DNA from: Candidatus Brocadiaceae bacterium
Lineage (GTDB): Bacteria > Planctomycetota > Brocadiia > SM23-32
Length of the DNA stretch: 9,494 nt
NCBI GenBank assembly: GCA_003567495.1
Contig: PWZK01000025.1
Location: 1 to 9,494, forward strand
Direction: 5' to 3'
Below the pieces are notes generated by a model. It had not been told where the DNA came from, ran no database searches, and saw only the letters and a program-made list of their open reading frames with translations. Shown one piece after another: positions 1-5,828 of this stretch. The first letter of the stretch is position 1. Each line of letters opens with the position of its first letter. The position numbers were made by a program, and so were the translations under genes.

Positions 1-158
1 ACAACCTTTACCTCACCGGGGGCGGCACGCATCCCGGCAGCGGACTGCCCACGATATACGAATCAGGACGTATCTCGGCCAATGTCATAGCCAAAAGACA
101 CGGACTGCCATATATAAAACCCTCATTTGACGCGGAGAAAATTCTACCGGATGGATGA
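1..158 (+). CDS. CrtI-like phytoene desaturase / FAD-dependent amine oxidase family protein (C-terminal end only)
   Basis: Only the last 51 codons are present, read from base 3 to the TGA at 156-158. The fragment opens with [20 protein letters not shown], which matches the C-terminal FAD-binding signature of the CrtI family (phytoene, diapophytoene and carotenoid desaturases, and CrtO/retinol-saturase relatives). In that family the GGGTHPGxGLP segment contacts the flavin and is followed by an amphipathic helix, here [15 protein letters not shown]. Known members are FAD-dependent, membrane-associated enzymes that introduce double bonds into isoprenoid chains. The exact substrate cannot be told from this end. 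The stop overlaps the next start as ATGA, which suggests translational coupling with the DUF523 gene. The gene begins outside the window. Confidence 0.8.
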   Translation, partial: NLYLTGGGTHPGSGLPTIYESGRISANVIAKRHGLPYIKPSFDAEKILPDG

Positions 159-756
159 CTGAAAGCCTAAATTCCTATGCAGTAAATGCCTTGGATTTGA
201 AAAATGCAGATACAACGGCGCTGTTATACCTGCTCCTTTTGTGCGTAAGCTTGGCGGTTTCTGCGATATAATAACAGTTTGCCCGGAAGTGGAAATAGGC
301 CTGGGTGTGCCGCGCAAGCCAATCCGAATACTGCAAAATAAGAATTCACAGCGGCTCATGCAGCCTGAAACCAGCATAGACGTTAGCGGCAAAATGAACG
401 ATTTTTCCCGGCGGCTCCTCGACGGACTTGACGAGATTCACGGTTTCCTGCTCAAATATAAATCACCGTCCTGCGGCCTGTTTTCGGCAAAATATTACCC
501 CGAAGCGGATCACGCAGGTGCTTCAGGCAGCGGCCCGGGATTTTTTGGCCGGGCAGTCCTCGAGAGGTACCCCGGCTATCCCGCCGAAACCGAAACAAGA
601 CTCACAAATTTTGGGATAAGGGATCATTTTCTGACCGGGCTTTTCACGTTTTCCGGATTTGAAGCGATCCGGCGCAACCCGGATGCAGAATCATTGATAA
701 ATTTTCAATCTAACAAAAAATTGTTAATTTGCGTAACGTCTTGTTGTGCGAGCTGA
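155..756 (+). CDS. DUF523 family protein with remnant of DUF1722; apparent one-base frameshift near its start
   Basis: The uninterrupted reading frame starts at a GTG at 241 (171 aa), but its homology starts earlier. In the same frame, bases 163-240 encode [20 protein letters not shown], the conserved Cys-rich N-terminus of DUF523 (consensus like SxCLLGxxxRYDG). That stretch has no start codon and follows a TGA at 160-162. The ATG at 155, overlapping the upstream stop as ATGA, is one base out of frame. One extra A in the A run at 162-164 would give [14 protein letters not shown], a normal family start. The rest matches well: [34 protein letters not shown] and [10 protein letters not shown]. 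The tail [12 protein letters not shown] resembles the first residues of DUF1722, which often follows DUF523, but the domain then ends at a stop. The function of DUF523 is unknown; the Cys pairs suggest metal or cluster binding. The product is either a sequencing or assembly indel artefact, or a pseudogene. Confidence 0.75.
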
Positions 757-764
757 TATGTGTT

Positions 765-840
765 TGAGGTGGAAATTCAAAATTCAACGCACCAAATAAC
801 AAATAAATCTCAAATCCAAAATCCCAAATTCTAAATAGAC
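765..840. repeat. A/C/T-rich, almost G-free low-complexity tract
   Basis: Bases 790-837 contain no G on the plus strand and consist of irregular CAAAT / CAAAA / CCAAAT units. The tract sits between the truncated end of the DUF523/DUF1722 gene and the transposon-like element. Tracts of this style recur between genes in some Planctomycetes and Omnitrophica genomes (from memory, not checked). No coding sequence or hairpin is visible in it. It may mark the rearrangement that removed the DUF1722 domain. Confidence 0.45.
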
Positions 841-872
841 GACATTGATTTTCAGAGTGTCGGAGAGAATTT

Positions 873-961
873 TTCCACCGGCCCTGTGCCTGGTCGGGCG
901 TATGGGTTTTGGTGCCGGTTAATTCTCCACCGGCCCTGTGCCGGTGGGAAGACGATTAACC
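873..961. repeat. REP-like palindromes on the left side of the transposase
   Basis: Two related palindromic units lie here. The unit at 875-896 is imperfect. The unit at 927-947 is a perfect 8-bp stem (CCACCGGC with GCCGGTGG) around a CCTGT loop. The second is enclosed by an outer 7-bp pair, GGTTAAT (917-923) with ATTAACC (955-961), so 917-961 could fold into one long interrupted hairpin. A third relative lies at 990-1016. They share the core CCRYCGGCCCTGYGCC, as expected of REP-type elements linked to a Y1 transposase. Confidence 0.65.
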
Positions 962-989
962 ACTACGAGCAAGTGCGCACACAGCAGGC

Positions 990-1016
990 CCTCCATCGGC
1001 CCTGCGCCGATGGAGG
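990..1016. repeat. REP-like perfect hairpin upstream of the transposase gene
   Basis: This is an 11-bp perfect stem, 990-1000 with 1006-1016, closing a 5-nt loop CCTGC. It has the same core as the hairpin at 927-947, with compensated changes in the stem (ACCGG/CCGGT becomes ATCGG/CCGAT). Such covariation points to selection for structure and not just recent copying. It lies 33 bp before the transposase ATG, so it is either the left-end recognition hairpin or a structure affecting expression of the gene. Confidence 0.7.
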
Positions 1017-1048
1017 CAGCGGACTAACAGTGAGGGTGAGAAAGGGAG

Positions 1049-1822
1049 ATGCAACCGATATACACACCCCAAAATACTATTCCTGCATATCAATTGAATT
1101 GGGCCGTATCCCTTTTTTGGCGCAAGAAAGCTGTAGAAGAAAAAGAGTGGTTGGAGACTTTAAAGTCATCAACGAAAACTGACGGAGTGCGAGTGCTACA
1201 ACATAAATTTACAAACTCGAACGTTTCACAGTTTTTGGTCAGCACCAAACCCCATGTTAGGCCCGATAGGATAGTTTGGTCGGTCAAAGGAAGGTTACAA
1301 AACGAAATAAAAAAAGTTTGCCCGAAAGCATTCCGGCGCAATTATGCTTATCGTTCAATAGGCTCAGTAACGCGCGAATCCATCAACAAATATATAGAAG
1401 ACCAGGTGGGTCATCATCCCATGGCTGATCCGCGTGTACAAAAACGATTGCGGAACTACCAGAAAAACTACGATACGGATATTTCGCAGCCAAGGACAAG
1501 TTCTCATGGAAGGTACTGGTACAATCTTCACCTCTCATTGGTCACGGACTGGCGGGAAAAAGAACTGCGGGAGAATGTGCTGACGGGATGGAGGCAAACT
1601 ATAGAAAAATCAGCTATAAAGCACGGTCATCAACTGTCGCGTGTTGGAATTGTGCCGGACCATCTGCATGTTTCGATGAGCTGCCCACAACCGGAATCCC
1701 CACAGGATGTCGCTTTGAGTTATATGAACAACCTCGCTCGCAACCGGGGAATGTGCAGGATTTTTAAATGCAGCTATTACGTCGGTACGATCGGCGAATA
1801 TAATCTAAACGTTTTTGACTGA
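1049..1822 (+). CDS. IS200-like (Y1/HUH) transposase with two tandem domains
   Basis: This 257-aa protein is expected to be a single-strand-DNA transposase or REP-processing nuclease. Residues 8-120 form a first Y1-like domain: the PQNTIPAYQLNW start, VKGRLQNEIKK (79-89), YRSIGSVT (101-108) and the helix SINKYIEDQ, with candidate catalytic Tyr115. Its HUH position (near 58-61, NVSQ) carries no histidine. Residues 153-257 repeat the fold: YWYNLHLSLV, then PDHLHV with a proper HUH motif (His205-Leu-His207), YMNNLAR (225-231) and YYVGTIGEY. This copy ends before a Tyr helix. One domain thus seems to supply the tyrosine and the other the metal-binding histidines. Proteins of this two-domain type are, as I recall, annotated as transposase in Planctomycetes. 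The ATG is preceded by GAGGGTGAG and GGGAG. It lies between inverted REP-like ends. Its ending near GEYNL may be natural for the family, but loss of a C-terminal helix cannot be excluded. Confidence 0.75.
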   Translation: MQPIYTPQNTIPAYQLNWAVSLFWRKKAVEEKEWLETLKSSTKTDGVRVLQHKFTNSNVSQFLVSTKPHVRPDRIVWSVKGRLQNEIKKVCPKAFRRNYAYRSIGSVTRESINKYIEDQVGHHPMADPRVQKRLRNYQKNYDTDISQPRTSSHGRYWYNLHLSLVTDWREKELRENVLTGWRQTIEKSAIKHGHQLSRVGIVPDHLHVSMSCPQPESPQDVALSYMNNLARNRGMCRIFKCSYYVGTIGEYNLNVFD

Positions 1823-1849
1823 CTGGTTGTTTCCTTCAGTCCGTGGCCC

Positions 1850-1897
1850 CCACCGGCGCAGGGCGGTTTTTGGGCACGGCGTACGTAGTGGTTAATC
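1850..1897 (-). repeat. Right-end inverted copy of the REP-like motif
   Basis: CCACCGGCGCAGGGC (1850-1864) is the reverse complement of the left hairpin core with one difference from 933-947. CGTAGTGGTTAATC (1884-1897) is the exact reverse complement of 954-967. The stem of the hairpin here is damaged (GGCGG where GGCCGG would be expected). It begins 28 bp after the transposase stop and may also act as its transcript end. Confidence 0.6.
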
Positions 1898-2024
1898 ATG
1901 GGGCCAACGTTTTGACGCCGAGTAACTTAATTTTGCTATCAGACACTTAGCGTTTGAAAGAATTTGCAATTTTTTTAGATTCCGCATTCAGGATTACGGC
2001 TTGTCCGATTTTGGAGCACTCTCC
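1898..2024. other. Intergenic region, no gene seen
   Basis: This stretch separates the transposon-like element from the next gene. It is AT-rich near 1960-1985. I see no convincing -35/-10 pair. The only functional site that stands out is the ribosome binding site GGAG at 2013-2016. Confidence 0.4.
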
Positions 2025-2528
2025 ATGAAAACTAAAATTACTGTGAACGACCTGATGCAGACGCATTATGTATATTATTTGACCGAGCCGGCCGGCAAGA
2101 ATTTCCGGTCGGATTTCAAGCCTGAATTAACCCCCCGGCAGATGCTGAGTATGGGCGTTTTCGGGGGGAAATATATGACGGATTGCACCGAAGAATTCCC
2201 GGACGGCTGGTTTGATAACGCTACCCTTTGCCATGAAAAACACGATCCTGAATTGAATTATTTCAAGATTAACGCTTCCAAACCGCTGTCCTACTGGCGA
2301 AAAAAAGGATGGATACATGAAGATGATCCAAGGGGATGGTTCCAGTGGTACTGCCGCTACTACCTCGGGAGAAGACATGAAGACGACGACCGGCAAATCG
2401 GCAGATGGATAGCGATAAAAAGACATGTCGGTCAGATACAAAAGAACTGTCGGAAAGGCGATTTGACTTGCCGGCCAAAACAAAGACAGGTACTACTGCA
2501 TTGGGCCTACGACGGCAGGAGGTACTAA
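2025..2528 (+). CDS. Conserved protein of unknown function, rich in Trp, Tyr and Arg
   Basis: The protein has 167 residues starting at the ATG at 2025, which has GGAG eight bases upstream. An upstream TTG at 2001 is in frame but has no binding site. Notable segments are KITVNDLMQTHYVYYLTEPAGKN at the start, LTPRQMLSMGVFGGKYMTDC, an aromatic-basic core WRKKGWIHEDDPRGWFQWYC followed by RYYLGRR, the stretch EDDDRQIGRW, and a Cys/Lys/Arg-rich end with NCRKGDLTCRPKQRQ. There is no signal peptide or membrane segment, so it is probably cytoplasmic. The sequence feels like a well-conserved family: I recall similar uncharacterised proteins in diverse bacteria, but no named Pfam domain. The dense W/Y/R pattern could suit nucleic-acid or nucleotide binding, which is speculation. 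A truncated SDR gene follows 35 bp downstream on the same strand. Confidence 0.75.
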   Translation: MKTKITVNDLMQTHYVYYLTEPAGKNFRSDFKPELTPRQMLSMGVFGGKYMTDCTEEFPDGWFDNATLCHEKHDPELNYFKINASKPLSYWRKKGWIHEDDPRGWFQWYCRYYLGRRHEDDDRQIGRWIAIKRHVGQIQKNCRKGDLTCRPKQRQVLLHWAYDGRRY

Positions 2529-2563
2529 CACGCGTATTTCGCAAACCAACTGCGGGGAAAGAA

Positions 2564-2941
2564 ATGCAGGATAAGTATAAAGGTCAAACAGCCATTGTCA
2601 CGGGTGCAAGCCGGGGCATCGGCCTGGCCGTAGCTAAAAAGCTTGCAGTGGCTGGCATGAAGATTGCCGCGACTGCACGCAGCACAAACCAGCTTGACGA
2701 AGTCGCCGGGAAGATCAGGGACGACGGCGGTGTAGCCGAGGCAATTCCGGCCGATCTTACGAACGAAGCTAAGATAATATATACCTGCGCAGGAATTCAG
2801 CCAGGCCGTTCTGACACGTTTTTCTTCAGTACATCCCGTATTTTCCCGCCGTTTCATACATGGCAACGACATTCTCGGTTGGCGAGTTGTCCTGAAGTGA
2901 ATGAGTCGGCGCGAAACAGTACCCGCCACCGGGCATCATGA
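2564..2941 (+). pseudogene. Short-chain dehydrogenase/reductase (SDR), truncated after the nucleotide-binding motif
   Basis: From the ATG at 2564 (GGGGAAA seven bases upstream) the frame reads a clear classical SDR start: the cofactor motif TGASRGIG at residues 12-19, then VAKKLAVAGMKIAATARS and a DLT after the fourth strand. SDRs are about 250-residue NAD(P)-dependent oxidoreductases with an NNAG motif and a YxxxK catalytic pair. Here recognisable homology stops near base 2772, after about 70 residues (ADLTNEAKI). The frame then runs through unrelated sequence and antisense to the URO-D gene until a stop at 2939-2941. The NNAG and YxxxK portions are absent, so it cannot be an active SDR. The breakpoint lies about 50 bp from the 3' end of the convergent URO-D gene, which suggests a deletion or recombination that joined the two. 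Confidence 0.75.
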
Positions 2942-3911
2942 TATCCAGCGTATTGCGGCAATAATCAATCGTTTCTTCAACAGTGCCGGTTGCGACGGGG
3001 CCGGCCGTGCTGATGCAGCCGTGGAATGCTAGACGTCCGCCGAACTTTCCCTTCAGATACGCGGGCGACATGTCTTTGGCTTCCGGCTGAAGCGTATCAA
3101 CTGCTTTCAGGCCCATTTTAATATACTCCTCGTAGGCCCAGCTGCTCGAACCACACGTATGCATCATGACAGGCAAATCGTATGAGGCCGCAAGATCCAG
3201 AAATGGTTTGTGTCGCGGCAAAATATGCTTCTTAAGCATGGCCATGCTGATCATTGGGCCCTCCTGCGTCCCGAGATCCTCGCCCATCCACAAAAAATCT
3301 ATAGCACCCGCAGGGGCCGCCTCAAGTGTCCGCCGGGTTACTTCGAGCTGAATCGACAAAAAACGGTCAATCAGCAACAAACCTGCGGGATCATCCAGCG
3401 CAAGGTCGCAGAAAACCTGCTCCATCGTCCGGTGGAATCCGGCCGTGTTGATAATGCAGCCCAGCCCCGCACCTCCGACATGGAGACCATACTCCGCGTT
3501 CCTTTCGCAGGCATCGCGCACCCCGCTGTAATCATAATCGTCCGGCGACGGCATGGGCCGGCGCGAGATTTCTTCCTCGTCGGCGTCCCGGAGCGGGAAA
3601 TCGCAGTAGTCCCAGTAACCGCCCGTATCGTGCTCAACATACCTGCGATGGATGCCCCAGTTATCCACCTTCACGCCACGCTCCGGTATGTCTTCGTGGA
3701 GTTTCGGACCGTTATAGGGAGCGCCTATTCCCCGAAAATCTACCCCCAGAGCCTTGCGCAGTCCCTCGTTATCCTCGGTGGCAAGCCCAAAGTGTTCCTT
3801 CAGCCTCCCGTCAACTCCTGGATTTGAATGATAGTTTATGGGCACTCGATCGGGTTCCAGACAGGCAAGTGCGGCTCTTACTCTTTCTTTTGATGTCATG
3901 GTTTTAATCAT
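2826..3911 (-). CDS. Uroporphyrinogen decarboxylase (URO-D) superfamily protein with zinc site
   Basis: The protein has 361 residues starting at the ATG whose first base is 3911, which has AGGTGA about seven bases upstream. The frame stays open to 4058, but that extension is AT-rich and passes into a MITE, so it is not used. The family holds heme-pathway HemE and corrinoid methyltransferases such as MtaA. This one looks like the methyltransferase-type branch: FLWMGEDLGTQEGPMIS (207-222) is the family signature near the TIM-barrel pocket, HTCGS gives His251 and Cys253, and HGC gives Cys299, an HxC...C zinc set. It lacks the HemE N-terminal PVWxMRQAGR motif, so heme synthesis is unlikely. No corrinoid protein gene lies in the window. 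The substrate is unknown; in many anaerobes such paralogues occur in large numbers. It converges on the truncated SDR gene. Confidence 0.85.
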   Translation of the reverse strand: MIKTMTSKERVRAALACLEPDRVPINYHSNPGVDGRLKEHFGLATEDNEGLRKALGVDFRGIGAPYNGPKLHEDIPERGVKVDNWGIHRRYVEHDTGGYWDYCDFPLRDADEEEISRRPMPSPDDYDYSGVRDACERNAEYGLHVGGAGLGCIINTAGFHRTMEQVFCDLALDDPAGLLLIDRFLSIQLEVTRRTLEAAPAGAIDFLWMGEDLGTQEGPMISMAMLKKHILPRHKPFLDLAASYDLPVMMHTCGSSSWAYEEYIKMGLKAVDTLQPEAKDMSPAYLKGKFGGRLAFHGCISTAGPVATGTVEETIDYCRNTLDIMMPGGGYCFAPTHSLQDNSPTENVVAMYETAGKYGMY

Positions 3912-3950
3912 TTTTTTCACCTGACTGATGTTTGCTGATATATTCTTAAT

Positions 3951-3979
3951 ATGATATTCTATTTTTATATTTTGCGCAA
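3951..3979 (-). promoter_or_regulatory. Possible sigma-70 promoter for the URO-D gene
   Basis: Read on the minus strand there is TTGCGC (3979-3974), a 17-bp spacer and TATCAT (3956-3951), 40 bp before the ATG at 3911. The match is moderate, and the whole region is AT-rich, so chance is possible. The MITE-like repeat begins nine bases upstream of the -35 element. Confidence 0.3.
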
Positions 3980-3987
3980 TGTTCAAG

Positions 3988-4164
3988 TATTCAGTTAACC
4001 AGGTACAGCTTCCAGTGCTCCAACGCCAAAAACAGCTTTTGGGTGATTCATATGACACAATATGCAGATATCGCTTATAATCGTCTAACAGATCGGAGAG
4101 CTGAATCCGGGGTAAGTCCTAAGCGAACCGCCTGCCTGCAGACCGCAGGCAGGTGGTTCACTGA
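3988..4164. repeat. MITE-like element, copy 1
   Basis: The left end is TA followed by TTCAGTTAACC (3988-4000); the right end is GGTTCACTGA (4155-4164). The right end forms part of a 15-bp stem: 4125-4139 pairs with 4145-4159 (one G-T pair) around the loop AGACC. The same termini, and a related CCTGC/GCAGG hairpin next to the right end, occur at 8441-8603. The expected final AATA of the right end is replaced by GG, so this copy is degraded. It occupies most of the gap between the divergent URO-D and phosphoesterase genes. Confidence 0.55.
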
Positions 4165-4271
4165 GGGCTGGCAATCTGGATACATGCACTCTACCCGGAC
4201 AGGCCGGAATCTGGAATCAGGCGCTTAATGTCGCAACACTAACAACAAATTTATGGTGAAACCCTCTGATC
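4165..4271. other. Leader region of the phosphoesterase gene
   Basis: Together with the MITE this completes the intergenic gap from 3912 to 4271. I see no good promoter pair and no strong ribosome binding site before the ATG at 4272; GGTGAAA at 4255-4261 is the nearest purine-rich stretch. Confidence 0.35.
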
Positions 4272-5117
4272 ATGCAAAAACAAAAAATGAAACTTCCGTG
4301 CACATTGTGCGATATTGAAGACAGACCGGTCAAGTTCGCCATCGTAAGCGACATCCATTATGCCGATTACGAACCCCGTGGCACCCGCCATTATCAGGAT
4401 TCGGTTACAAAACTCCGCGAATGTATCGACCTTGTCAACAAGGAAGACGTTGATTTCATGATTGAACTCGGCGATCTTATCGACAGCACCAAAGAACCCG
4501 GTGAATCTGACACACTGGATTTTATTGACAAAATAGAAGCCGGGTTTAAGCGCTTCCCCGGCCCGAGGTACCATGTGCTGGGCAATCACGACCTGGATTC
4601 GCTGTCGAAAGAGCAGTTTACCGGCAGGATAGAAAACGCGCTTGCCATCCCCGCCGGCAGATATCATTATTCTTTTGATGTCGGGGGCCTGCATTTTGTG
4701 GTGCTTGACCCCAATTTCAACAGCGACGGCGTGGATTACGAACGTGGCAATTTTCACTGGAGCGACGCCAACATCTACGAGGAACAGATCAACTGGCTGG
4801 AGGACGACCTGAGCGGCACGGGAAGTCCGGCGATTATTTTCACACACCCGCTCCTTGACGGCGAAGGTGCGCAGTATGTGAATAATGCCGAACAGGTGCG
4901 CAGAGTTCTCGAAAAATGCGGCAACACGGCAGCCGTATTCCAGGGCCACGAACACCGGGGGACCTATAGCCGAATAAACGGAATCCACTACTATACCGTA
5001 AAAGGGATGATTGAAGGCGAGGCAGCCCTTAACAACGCCTTCGCAGTGGTGGAAGCAACGACAGACGAACTTGTGGTCAGTGAATACAACAAAAATTCCA
5101 GTGCCGGCGGCAGGTGA
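4272..5117 (+). CDS. Calcineurin-like metallophosphoesterase
   Basis: The protein has 281 residues and carries the full set of metallophosphoesterase motifs in order: SDIH (Asp27, His29), GDLID (Asp68), GNHD (Asn105, His106), TH (His192) and GHEH (His226, His228). These residues bind a two-metal centre (usually Mn, Fe or Zn) that hydrolyses phosphomonoesters or phosphodiesters. The layout, with long inserts between GNHD and the last motifs, resembles class III cyclic-nucleotide phosphodiesterase and ADP-ribose pyrophosphatase-Mn type proteins. The substrate cannot be decided from the sequence. No signal peptide is visible, so a cytoplasmic location is likely. A second in-frame ATG at 4287 is a possible start, as neither ATG has a strong ribosome binding site. 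It converges with the URO-D fragment, 15 bp apart, and diverges from the complete URO-D gene across a MITE. Confidence 0.87.
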   Translation: MQKQKMKLPCTLCDIEDRPVKFAIVSDIHYADYEPRGTRHYQDSVTKLRECIDLVNKEDVDFMIELGDLIDSTKEPGESDTLDFIDKIEAGFKRFPGPRYHVLGNHDLDSLSKEQFTGRIENALAIPAGRYHYSFDVGGLHFVVLDPNFNSDGVDYERGNFHWSDANIYEEQINWLEDDLSGTGSPAIIFTHPLLDGEGAQYVNNAEQVRRVLEKCGNTAAVFQGHEHRGTYSRINGIHYYTVKGMIEGEAALNNAFAVVEATTDELVVSEYNKNSSAGGR

Positions 5118-5134
5118 ATCGTCCGGCCGCTTTT
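5107..5134 (+). terminator. Possible rho-independent terminator of the phosphoesterase gene
   Basis: GCGGC (5107-5111) can pair with GCCGC (5126-5130), followed directly by TTTT. The stem is short and the loop is 14 nt and overlaps the stop codon, so this is a weak candidate. It sits in the narrow gap between two convergent genes, where a terminator would be expected. Confidence 0.3.
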
Positions 5135-5750
5135 ACTGCTCAATTCCGTAAAGGCGGCAAACCGTGTCGTAAGCCCAGTCGTCCCATTCTTCTCTAACGC
5201 CTATACCGGGCAAATCGGGGTAGTTTTTCACTATCAGCATTCCGTCAAAAATATTACACATTTTTTCCGTTTGTTCTTCAATGTAACGCCTGTCGCCTGT
5301 GGGCAGCACCTGTTGTATGTCCACGGGGCTCCATAGACAGCCGCCCCGCCGTCGAAATTTTTCACCAAGCGCCTCCATATCGTAAACCATAGGCTGATCG
5401 AACTGAAAACACTCTATGCCGATATCTATCATATCATCGATAATCTCCCGGTTGCTCCCGCAGGAATGCTGCAGAGCCTTCATGCCGTAGCTGTGTGCAA
5501 TCTCCACAAGTTCGGTGTACAGGTCTTTAAAATATAATCTGAACATCTCTGGGGAAAAGAGCAACCCCTGCTGAGTGCCCATATCTTTACCTATCATGAT
5601 AGCATCGGCGCCGGACTTACCGGCGGCGTGGATGCGTTTTTTATAATAGCCGGCGATGATGTTGTGCAGACGGTGGAGCTCATCGGGATACATGGCCATA
5701 TCGAGGAGATACACTTCCATTTTTCTCAGATAGATATTTGTTTTGAGCAT
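5133..5750 (-). pseudogene. URO-D superfamily protein, N-terminally truncated
   Basis: The frame of 205 residues covers only the C-terminal half of a URO-D-type TIM barrel of about 350 residues. It enters the family mid-domain with NIYLRKMEVYLLDMAMYPDE. It keeps the pocket signature GKDMGTQQGLLFSPEMF (54-70), QHSCGS with His95 and Cys97, and a later Cys138 in GCLWSPVDIQQVLP, so the zinc set is intact. The N-terminal half is missing: a TAA lies two codons before the ATG at 5750, the upstream sequence shows no in-frame homology, and no ribosome binding site precedes the ATG. It is therefore probably a remnant. It differs strongly from the other two URO-D proteins in the window and is not a recent duplicate of either. 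If expressed, it would lack half the barrel. Confidence 0.7.
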
Positions 5751-5828
5751 GTTTTATGCTTCCGAGTCTTGTTATGACTTAAGGCTATCGCCGAAATCAC
5801 CCGAAGGCACCGCCGAAGTTGAAGATGC

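Larger units (their letters stand above)
917..1897 (+). mobile_element. IS200/REP-like single-gene element with inverted hairpin ends
   Basis: The transposase gene is framed by the same two motifs in the same outside-to-inside order on opposite strands. On the left, GATTAACCACTACG (954-967) is followed inward by a hairpin with core GCCCTGCGCCGATGG (999-1013). On the right, read on the minus strand, GATTAACCACTACG (1897-1884) is followed by GCCCTGCGCCGGTGG (1864-1850). The 14-bp motif is identical on both sides. The exact ends are not determined: 954-1897 is the minimal span, and the extra hairpins to the left extend it to about 873 or 917. Classical IS200/IS605 elements have subterminal hairpins rather than inverted repeats, while REP-associated units are often inverted, so this resembles a REP/transposase arrangement. 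Confidence 0.6.

Noticed and set aside
155..272. Small plus-strand frame starting at the ATGA overlap, ending in a hydrophobic stretch
   Set aside because: It is the out-of-frame reading of the DUF523 start; the DUF523 homology in the neighbouring frame is much stronger.
873..1016. Possible short CRISPR array from three repeated palindromic units
   Set aside because: Units differ in sequence and spacing (about 52 and 63 bp), stems covary, and no cas gene is present; REP-like elements explain them better.
886..1182. Plus-strand frame of 98 aa before the transposase
   Set aside because: Its first half translates the REP-like hairpins and the second half is an alternate frame of the transposase.
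3912..4058. N-terminal extension of the first URO-D protein
   Set aside because: The extension is AT-rich, passes through the MITE end and does not resemble the family; the ATG at 3911 has the good binding site.
4251..4988. Long minus-strand frame of 245 aa
   Set aside because: It lies entirely antisense to the phosphoesterase, whose motifs are complete; its protein shows no domain pattern.
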